Below are positions 55,691-64,000 of a stretch of 64,000 nucleotides of DNA, in pieces. Both the position numbers and the translations under genes were made by a program. Below the pieces are notes generated by a model. It did not search any database. It was not told the origin of the DNA and saw only the letters and a program-made list of their open reading frames with translations. Every line of letters begins with the position of its first letter. Positions within the stretch are counted from its first letter, which is position 1. This DNA comes from Branchiostoma belcheri (taxonomy: Eukaryota; Chordata; Leptocardii; Amphioxiformes; Branchiostomatidae): positions 377,689 through 441,688 of the forward strand of contig NW_017803824.1 of the NCBI RefSeq assembly GCF_001625305.1, in the 5' to 3' direction.

Positions 55691-56006
55691 ATCTTTTTGC
55701 TCTAGTCTTTAATGTTGGAAGACTTTCCGGAGCAAGCAAGTGGTAATATTATACTATCATGAAAGTAGTTGGTAGTAACTTACATGTTTAAAGTTATAAC
55801 TTTTGTTCCAACACAAAAGATTGTTCTTACTTAGAGCTTTCGACCAGTCACTCTGGTCTTCTTCAATCGACTGACCCAGTGGTAGTCTCATTTTGCCGCT
55901 GCTTTGTACGATATACAGTATATTCACACACTTTTTCTTTTCTTGAAACGGACACAAATTGATGCATGTGGGATTCCACCCATATATTCCAGTCAGTGTG
56001 GCCTTA

Positions 56007-56373
56007 GGCAACACCAATTTAATTTCTTGGTTAACGGATTCGCCCGCTTCATTTTTTTCTGATTTGCAAAAAAAAAAAAATCAGAATCAACTGCAAAATG
56101 ATTATATTTTGCCCTTAACAGTTGAAACCAGTCCCTTTCTTCCTAGTTGTTACAGTTATTCTATCTTTCAATGCAGTGGTATCATTAAAAGTTCAAAATT
56201 CATTGTATAGATTTTGAACCAGCCTGGTGTGTTGACTTCATGGCTCCTATCGTACCATTTTGGGCCATAATAGGATGCCTAGGCCTGTTTTTATTTTTAT
56301 TTTTTTTTTCGCCCGCCCGCTCCATTATTTTTCTAGATAAATCCGTTAACCAAGAAACTAAATTGGTGTGGCC
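56007..56373. mobile_element. Harbinger-like MITE
   Basis: Ends GGCAACACCAATTTAATTTC and its near-complement (GAAACTAAATTGGTGTGGCC), both continuing to AACGGATT; TTA on both sides. Immediately to its left, GTGTGGCC-TTA looks like the right end of a second element sharing the target. Confidence 0.85.
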
Positions 56374-56376
56374 TTA

Positions 56377-57195
56377 TAAGAACGTATAACCCTGCTCCGT
56401 ACGGTGGTTTCTTGTGACCTTTTGAAACCAATAATAAGTGAACCGTGCTGCCTTCTCAAGTTGAAAGTTGTTTCGTGACTCTGCGATATCAAAGATCGTT
56501 TTCCCCGGTGTTGGAGAGGGGCTAGCCGCCTGGGGAGTGTTTATTTCATGGTTTAAATGCACCCGATGCAATTTCAGGGCGGCAAAACAGGATTTTCAAA
56601 GTCAATTTTCTGGTCATTTTTTTAATGTAGTAAGTTGAATCTGTGAGGCAAAATTGCGATGTCACTGATGGAAAAAGGTTGCTGGGGGGGTGGGGTGGCA
56701 GTGTTGGGGGGGGGCAGTGGTCGGGAGCAGACAAGACATCAGTCCAAGATTCAAGAAAATAAGATTTTAATTTCATAATATATAGTAGTTTCTATTTATT
56801 AACCAATCATTATATTAATTTGTAATTTGTACAATACGTGTATTTCTTCTATTTTTTTAGTTATTTACTTAATGATTTAATTACCACAAAACAAGGCTCA
56901 TGAGAGCCACTCAAAATGTTTTCAGTTACTTACTGTACAGCCAGTGAGAACAGATTTTTGTTTACCTTAGACTTAAAGATTTCTTACACTGTAAGTATCT
57001 TTGTATCCTTGTCAATAAAGTTGGGAAAAAAGGACATTTTCCCGCGCCCAGGATGATTGACAGCTCCGGTTGACGATCACTTCACGTGAGTCTTTCTGTG
57101 GAAGATGAAGTTCAATCCCGCCCAATGCGGGGTTAATGATGCGAGCGGGGGCGATGCGCCGGCCTCCTGCGTAATGGAGAGTCAGGCCAGGCCGG
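56377..57195. other. Intergenic, no gene seen
   Basis: It includes a 'CCCGATGCAATTTCAGGG' repeat at about 56,563-56,680, related to 38,040-38,130 and to the foldback that follows. Confidence 0.45.
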
Positions 57196-57204
57196 AAAAA
57201 GGCT

Positions 57205-58190
57205 GGTTAAAGGCATCCAATGTAATTTTTCAATACATCTGTAAGGCGAAAATGCGATGTCACTGACGGAAAAATGCATGTTTGCTTGTTTTGTATCGTA
57301 GGCTGGTTCTAGCTATTTTTTTATTCCAACATCTGATCACAAGACCTGGTGACGGCACATTCAATTTTTTTTCAACTTATATTAATGCCACCACCAACAC
57401 AGGGACAATACAATACTTATTTTCACCTGAGTCTAGTAGGGAAAGTGCCTTTCCTAAGGGCACAGGATAGGTGGCATGTCAGGACTCGAACCCGGGACCT
57501 CTTGATTCCGAGTCGCGCACGCTGCCGTTGCGCCACACGAACCCCACGGTTCTAGCTATTTATGAGTGGTACCCAAAATCCCTCACATAGCCTGTTTTGG
57601 TGCTATTTTAAACGCTTCAAACAAGAAATGATAACGAAAATGTGCTATGAAATGGCAGCAAATGTCAGTTTCAGACAGATTTCCTCATCCAGGTTATTTT
57701 TTATTTGCGGGCCTGAAACTGAAGCCTGTGTGCCATTCGATTTGTGTACCGAGGCTCCTTTGCACTCGCTACCTCAAAAAAATTGACTTTGAAAATCCAG
57801 TTTTGCCACCGGACCGGAGTAGCAAAGAAGCCCCGTTACAAACTGCTGATGGCACCCAGGCTACAGTTTGAAAAAACATTCTGGATGAGAAAATCTGTCT
57901 GATACTGACATTTACTGCCATTTCGTAGCACATTTTCGTCATCATTTCATATTTGAAGCATTAAAAATACAGCCCCAAAACAAGCTACGTGAGGCGTCTC
58001 TTTGCTTTTGATATCGACCATAATTAAGTAGCTAGAACCATGCTACTATACAAACAAGCAAACGCATCTTTGCCCCACAGATATCAGTATGCTATGCTAT
58101 AAAGGATTGATTCAATTCACTACATTAAAACAATGACCAGAAAATTGGCTTTGGAAATCCAGTTTTGTCGCCCTGAAATTACACCGGATA
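57205..58190. mobile_element. ~1-kb foldback element with a SINE in its left arm
   Basis: Outer ends AGGCATCCAATGTAATTT and GAAATTACACCGGATACCTC are inverted. Inner blocks pair too: GCAAATGTCAGTTTCAGACA near 57,656 with TCTGATACTGACATTTACTG near 57,897, and TTTGCTTGTTTTGTATCGTA near 57,281 with the complement near 58,050. The sequence around 57,730-57,860 forms the loop. Related fragments lie at 38,040 and 56,563. Confidence 0.75.
57319..57547 (-). mobile_element. tRNA-derived SINE, family 1, with 14-bp target duplication
   Basis: GGTTCTAGCTATTT flanks both sides (57,305-57,318 and 57,548-57,561). On the minus strand it runs from the tRNA-like head (GTGTGGCGCAACGGCAGCGTG, B box GGTTCGAGTCC) to TTGGAATAAAAAA. 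It is shorter in the body than the copy at 46,284. Confidence 0.92.
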
Positions 58191-58920
58191 CCTCTAACGA
58201 TCTCAATACCACTCTACTGCTCAGGCGCAGTGGAATCTGATGTATAGCTGCGGTCAGACAGAAGGTGTGATCTTTATTTGAACCCCTGTATGCCACCTGA
58301 CGTAAGTACGCAACGTTTATTAACATACCAGACCGGGCAAGTACACGCGATTTATTTCTAGTGGGCAGGCAGCATTGCATACATCGAAGAACGCTGGCGT
58401 CGAGAAATATTTCAAGCAGAAACATTGCTGTACAAGTTTCGGACGGGTTGTACTAGATTTGTACCCTCACAAGGGCGCGGTGGAGGTGACTACTGCATCA
58501 CCGGAGGAAGATATGAGCGGGATGTGAGCACGAATTTGACAAGAGAAGAGACCGATCTACCGCACGATGAGACAAAGTTGACCCTATCTGTGTCTTTGCT
58601 GCTGCCTTGAGTTCACCGACTGTGGTTCGTGATTTGTGAATCCTCGGGTCGCAACCCTACATCAGCGGGAACATCCGTCTTCTCTCCCGATTAGTTTTAT
58701 TTTATTTACAGCAAGGCCAGGCGAGCGCTATCTCTCTCTCTCAGTCTCTCTACACATCCATCGATGGGAATCAATGCTGAGGGCCGCGGGACAATACAAC
58801 CATCACAGCGATAGCAGCAGCACTCACACATCTCTCCGACCGTCCGATGCGGTTCATCACACGGGTTAATCTGGTTAAGCCAGCCGGGCGGCCCTGTATA
58901 TCGCACAGCGAGCTGGAGCA
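58191..58920. other. Region upstream of a candidate promoter
   Basis: Becomes CpG-richer from about 58,600. No coding exon recognised; a CT-rich stretch lies at 58,730-58,750. Confidence 0.35.
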
Positions 58921-58923
58921 CGG

Positions 58924-58930
58924 TATAAAT
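58924..58930 (+). promoter_or_regulatory. TATA-box candidate
   Basis: TATAAAT in a CpG-rich region, followed about 155 bp later by a strong donor (AAAT|GTGAGT at 59,081). Together these look like a core promoter and untranslated first exon. Confidence 0.35.
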
Positions 58931-58954
58931 TCTACCTCCGAGAGAAAAAAGTTC

Positions 58955-59081
58955 TCTTTGATGATGACTGAGACCGAGAGGAGCAGGGCGGTACACGGTT
59001 GTTAGTAGAAGACGCCGACCCACCGCGAGAGCTACCTACTAACCAGTCGTGCAGCCTTGTTCGCAAGTCATCCTAAGAAAT
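58955..59081 (+). other. Candidate untranslated first exon of an unseen downstream gene
   Basis: GC-richer than its surroundings, no long ORF, and ends in a consensus donor. The rest of the gene would lie beyond the window. It shares CGGTTGTTAGTA (58,996) with the guanylate cyclase first-exon region (18,953). Speculative. Confidence 0.3.
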
Positions 59082-61099
59082 GTGAGTATTTTTGATCAAC
59101 AATCATTGGCCCCTTTGGTTGATGTATTGTCTTTTGAAGCTCAGATAAAGGTCTGGTTGTAAGATTTAGGTCGTCGATCTTCGTACGACAGTAAACGTAG
59201 AACATTTTTATGTCCTACAAATTTTTAGCTGTCTTGTTACGGAAGGTTGGTTGGTTCTGTCACAGCATGTCTGAACAAGCAGGACACATAAATTAATACT
59301 CTGTGTATTTTCAACTCCCCCTTTCTTACATTTACATACACAATTAAATGTTGTTATAAATTCTAATAATTTGATTCGAGTTGATAATGCGTTGTACCAG
59401 TTTTTTTATTATATATTGCATACTTTGACTGTACATAAATTGGAGTTGTGGTGTGTTCTTGTGCAATAACTTTTAATTTATTTGTTGTGTAATTATATCT
59501 TTTAAACTTTAGTAATTGTTTGTTTGTAATATATTTAGTAATATATTGTATGAGTCTATTATAATGCATGTATTATCACCATAATTCTCAGTCTTAGGAC
59601 TGCAAGTGTGATACATGTGAGTGAAATGTCAAATAAACCATTCATATCATATAAAATTCTACGACATCAAAATCGCACGACGACCTACGACGAAAGTGAC
59701 GGCGTTATTACGCTATAGGATGAAACCGTTTGATGGCTGAGCATGGACGTCTTTTTTATTTTATAGACGACAATTTGTGCGATATACGAGAGTAATAGCT
59801 AGCAGTGCTTCACCCCGTAAGGTCGCAACGCAGCCCGCATTTTTATTAGCAGTTGTCTTTGTCTTTGCTACTTGTAGTTTATTTAGATTTGGGACGTTTT
59901 GTTAACAAATCACCTGTGTTTATCGTCGCATCTTACATGTATGTAGTGACCTCTGATAATATTCCTTGTTTGATAACTCTGATACTTGAAGGCATGGCTA
60001 TTTCTTGTTATCTTCTGGGCTGGTATTAGGTACTTGGTAGTTGGGACGTCCACCAGTTTATTAGTCATTTTGTACATTATGCATAGATATTGACGATCCC
60101 TGCCCGTTTATAGTAAGATATATGTGCTGTGAGACGGTCCCTGATAACGCTTAATGCGGGCACCATGTGGTTGAATACGGCAGCAGTCCGCAGTAGATTA
60201 GGCGGATGTATCTTCGCGATAATGAAAGACGGAAAGCATTGAAGGCGACCGTGAATGTGATTATTCTTACCCCCCCCCCACCCACCCACCCACCACACAA
60301 ACCCATAGACATTTTCGACTAGGCCTGAGAATAGAATGCTGCATCACGCAAGTATAATCTTGTTCATGACCTGTGAATTGGGTGCTGCTTTTAGTATTTT
60401 CATTAGAGAACTTCTAGTCTAAAACATGAAATACTTGCCTGGTCTGTCAGCGAAGTAAACTTAATACATTTTCTTATTTACTGGATGTCGCAAAGTTACT
60501 GAAAATGTGTTTTCGCAAAAAGTCGGCGAGGTTGGTTCGGGCTTGCAGTCGTCCTTTCGGTTGGGGACGTAAATCCAGTCAGTGTCCCCTTGAGGAAGCT
60601 TCAGGTATCTCACGTAAAAGAACCCAACACACTTATTAAGAAGAGTAGGGGTGACCTGGTGTGCTTGGCTGAAAACGTGTGGCATAGCAAAGCTGCGGTG
60701 TAGTTATTACTATCTACTCGAATATCATCAGGCTCACCTCAGTTGAATGCTTTGCCTTTTCTGTTATTCAGTTATTCAACTGTAACTATGCGCCTGCTAC
60801 ACGTACGTTCGATAATTCTGCCGATAGCGGCTGCATAGTTCAAGGTGACATTCCCGTTTCCGGCGTACCTCCCGCTGCAGTTCCGTTAGTGTACGCACAG
60901 AACTGGAACAGACGAACTGACTGTAACTGCACTAGTACTGTTCAGCACACAGGAGCCCAGACTTCCCTACTGCGTTCTGCTGTTTAGGAGATAGCCTCAT
61001 TACTTTTCTTCCCTACTCCTATACACGTTTGTCTCTATATTACAGGTCATTAGTTCATAGCATGGAAATGTAGAGTAGGGTTTGGGCTTGATTTCTGTC

Positions 61100-61100
<1 letters not shown>
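59082..61100. other. Region without a recognised gene
   Basis: At 59,660-59,710 is a block resembling 19,385-19,450. A C-rich run (CCCACC units) lies at about 60,270-60,293. Short unsupported ORFs only. Confidence 0.4.
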
Positions 61101-61101
<1 letters not shown>

Positions 61102-61183
<82 letters not shown>

Positions 61184-61206
61184 TGTGTGTGTGTGTGTGT
61201 GTGTGC
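61102..61206. repeat. GT microsatellite, about 50 units
   Basis: Pure GT except for GAGT interruptions. The minus-strand His/Thr-rich ORFs across it are artefacts. Confidence 0.98.
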
Positions 61207-62740
61207 GTAGCAATTTTGTTTAGGACGGCGCCAATCCTTGTATAGTTTTGAAATGTTGCGTCGGAAACGATATCGTCTGCAACGGGCAAAATTAAAAAAC
61301 TGTTGCAACGCTGACCAGACATCCAACGAAAACCGTGAAATATCCTGGGTTTCGCGCAGGCGCAGTACGTTCTGCCAGCGTGTTGCTCGTACCGACATCC
61401 ACCCACCCGTCCCTACTCTCACGAGACTTCAAAAGTCTCCGATCTTTTCCTCGCCGGCAAAACTCCATTAACGTGTCGCACTCATGAATGACATTACCTT
61501 AGATAGTCAGACTTCCGCCGCGCTTTGGGGAATTAGATAGAGACCCCCGGAGGTCACGTTCAACAGAAAGGATCTCCCCACAATCGTATCTTCACTCACA
61601 GCACAGCAAATGATGTAGAGATTAGAACATCAAAACTCAGAGAGGGAAGTCACCTGATGTAAGGTCAACACGCAAGGGCATTCACATGGAAACGTCCGCT
61701 GTACTCGTATTGTTGCTTGCGGGTACGGAAGTACTGTTTTGGGTGGCTGAGTTGTCCGTTTGTCTTTCTATCTGTGCTTATTGCTTCGGTTGCAAAATAC
61801 ACTATGCTAGTCTTGAACGTAACAGCTGTTGTAGTTCTATTTAAGATCATGATTGTTGTAATTTTTAAAAAATTATCTAAAATTTTTAGTTGTATAATCC
61901 TGGTTGTATGTTGCTACGGGCCTAGTTTGCCAAAAAGCAAAGAAAATAAAGTCAAAGTCAACAGCTGAAAGCTATACTATACAACAATGGCTTAAGCTTT
62001 GTAGGCTACTAGTAACATCGTAATCATCTATACAAGAAACCTTCGGTCTCACTCCTAATGTACAACCTGCAACGACATATTTTTCACGTGATACAGTTTT
62101 AGATTAGATAGAAAATTCAATATTTCATAACTTTGCCATATACATACAGAGAACACAATGCGCAGGAAAGTTTTAAAAGAACCGCAGGATACGCTGTATG
62201 CATATATGACAAGCCATTAATCATAAGATCATAATGACGACATATTAATAACGACGCGTTCCCAAGTGTACAAAGATTCTACTGATGCCTCTGATTTAAT
62301 AACCTTTAAAATTCTCCAGACGAAACAGGTTATCAACAAGCGAGAAACCCCGCCGGCATCTTCTTTTTTGCAGATATTCGTTGACGTAACCACTGTCATG
62401 TGTGTATCTCTCTCAGCGGATATGTGATTTCGTTTTGCTCAATACCATTCAAACCAAATCATGGAGGAACAAATCGGAGCTCAGGAGACGTCCTGAAGTG
62501 TATCAGATGTGGTAATTCCCTTTACTGCCCGTCACGGCTTTCAGGAACTGACACAAAAGTTTCTGTCTTTCCCAGTGAAATTGTATCACCACCGGATTCT
62601 GTTCATCCACAGTTCCTGAATGAGATGTCGACACGGGTGATAGATCCAGACGTCTATCAGACACGATTATTCTCAAAGCAGAAGTTTAGGCTTCGGCTTA
62701 TTTTTGACGTATTTTATCGGACTTTTTAGTTCTCGTGTCT
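61207..62740. other. Region without a recognised gene
   Basis: A 'TACGGAAGTACTGTTTTGGG' fragment at 61,724 belongs to the dispersed 'TTCCGGGACGG' repeat. The 109-codon ORF at 62,400 matches no family I know. Confidence 0.4.
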
Positions 62741-62742
62741 TT

Positions 62743-63210
62743 TTTTACGCCATCCCTTTGGGTGCAAATAATGGTAGCTGTCTGGCCAATGGTATCAGCC
62801 CGGTCAATTCGACATGCTGTCTCTGCAGCCAACAAAAGATCTATTTGGAGATGAAGGCACGATTACAAACCCGTCTTTGATGTATCATACGTACCATAAG
62901 AGACTCAACGCCATCATACATATCTAAAAAACTTTTTAGCCGTCACCAACCTTGCTGTCACTAAGTTGACTCCAAACTTTTTTTACTGGCATGGTGTCTT
63001 TTTTAACGCTAACCCGTTGGGTGGCCAGTGATAATTGCCTTGCCAATTCGATGCTGTCTTTGCAGCCACCGAAAGGTCTGCTTGGAAAATAAGGAACGTC
63101 TTTTGATGTGTCATACGTACGATACTACATACGCCATCATACATATCTAAAAAAACTTCTTCGCTGTCACCAACCTTGCTGTCAGAGAGTTGACTCCAAA
63201 CTTGCATTGT
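62743..63210. repeat. ~245-bp tandem duplication, two units
   Basis: GATGTATCATACGTACC/GATGTGTCATACGTACG, CGCCATCATACATATCTAAA and TGACTCCAAACTT occur in both units. Each also has GCTGTCT-TGCAGCCA with AAAAGATCT or GAAAGGTCT, the end motif of the TAATCTCCAAG MITE family. Confidence 0.8.
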
Positions 63211-64000
63211 TAGTAATACAGTTGGGTGCCTCACGGCTGTTAACTGTCAGATCGCCCTCCCCTGAGATAAATCATATCCTTCATGTTTTCACATCCTGTA
63301 AATCTCATATGGTGCTGATCCGCCTTCTGCCTTGAAGGACACGATATCAGATTGACGAGGCAGACCCACAGTTCCCCTGAAGTACATGGAGGGTGGGGAA
63401 AACTGGTTGTCAGATCGTCTGTGGCGCCCCAGCTGTCGAATAATTAGACTAAGGGATAGATGATATGACATGAGATGAGATGAGAGAAAGAAAATGATGA
63501 CATTACTTCAGGCAAGAAAGGATTAAAAAAAATTTCTGGAGCTGCATCAAGCGCCAAGTTTGTGGTGAGAGACACCAGGTTTTTATGTCACGTTAAGTCC
63601 TACCGAGCCTGGATGCCAGGCTCTTTTGTTCGTACTGTTGGCCGGAGCCGCTTCCTTGTCAAAATGACTGGACCCGTGTAGAATCTATTTGTTCAGAAAT
63701 GATTTGGGGATGAAAAGATAAATTAAAGGACCACAAGATTGAAGACTTGCCCCAGGCTGGAGTATTCTGCTGTCCTTAACGGCATGTAATCAATTAGTCT
63801 GTCGTTGAGGCGACCTAACATACCTAAAAAAAGAGGTAGATCTGAAATGCAATATTCACGTCTTTGTTACTATCTTTATGTAAAGAATTTTGACACTTGA
63901 ATACCTTATTTCTGAAACCATAATTTGGGCTCTATACACATTTGTGTACAAAGCTATTCTTCAACTTCTTTATTTCTTCTGGGAGATTTTTAAAGGAGAC
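63211..64000. other. Window end, no gene seen
   Basis: No coding signal or clear repeat. Confidence 0.4.

Noticed and set aside
61000..61422. His/Thr-rich minus-strand ORFs
   Set aside because: Produced by the GT microsatellite.

Overview
This looks like chromosomal DNA of an invertebrate chordate, most likely a lancelet (Branchiostoma). The reasons are spliced genes with GT-AG introns, an invertebrate-type soluble guanylate cyclase, a long kinesin-light-chain-like TPR array of a kind common in lancelet proteomes, AT-leaning DNA, and very dense short repeats (tRNA-derived SINEs, MITEs, foldbacks, minisatellites). Species is inferred from style, not from a search.

Layout: 1-3.0 kb is an old tandem duplication broken up by SINE/MITE insertions; 3.45-5.56 kb is a ~420-bp satellite. 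Gene 1 (5,965-11,902, +, five exons, 1,753 aa) encodes N-terminal helical repeats, a polymerase-beta/GlnD-like (DUF294-type) nucleotidyltransferase domain with its helical partner domain, then about 20 almost identical 44-residue TPRs; 4-5 further units lie beyond a frameshifting 4-bp deletion. The array is nearly uniform in DNA except for a few codons that change amino acid from unit to unit. 12.5-18.3 kb is repeat-rich intergenic DNA.

Gene 2 (19,107-42,039, +, ten exons, 750 aa) is a soluble guanylate cyclase. Exon 1 ends exactly with the start ATG; exons 2-5 encode the haem NO/O2-binding (H-NOX), PAS-like and coiled-coil parts; exons 6-9 encode the cyclase domain; exons 9-10 encode a Ser/Pro-rich tail. 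All exon phases join without correction. The haem ligand His, the YxSxR motif, both metal Asps and the guanine-reading Glu and Cys are present, but the usual Asn and Arg of the active site are Ser and Lys. Each cyclase exon is accompanied by one to three broken tandem copies in neighbouring introns.

43-64 kb holds no gene I can support, apart from a possible TATA-driven first exon near 58.9-59.1 kb. It contains Harbinger-like MITEs with TTA/TAA target duplications, MITEs with 9-bp target duplications, a higher-order satellite (44.3-46.2 kb), a 5'-truncated LINE (47.3-48.0 kb), a ~1-kb foldback carrying a SINE (57.2-58.2 kb) and a long GT microsatellite. The two genes are neighbours only; nothing in the sequence links them functionally.
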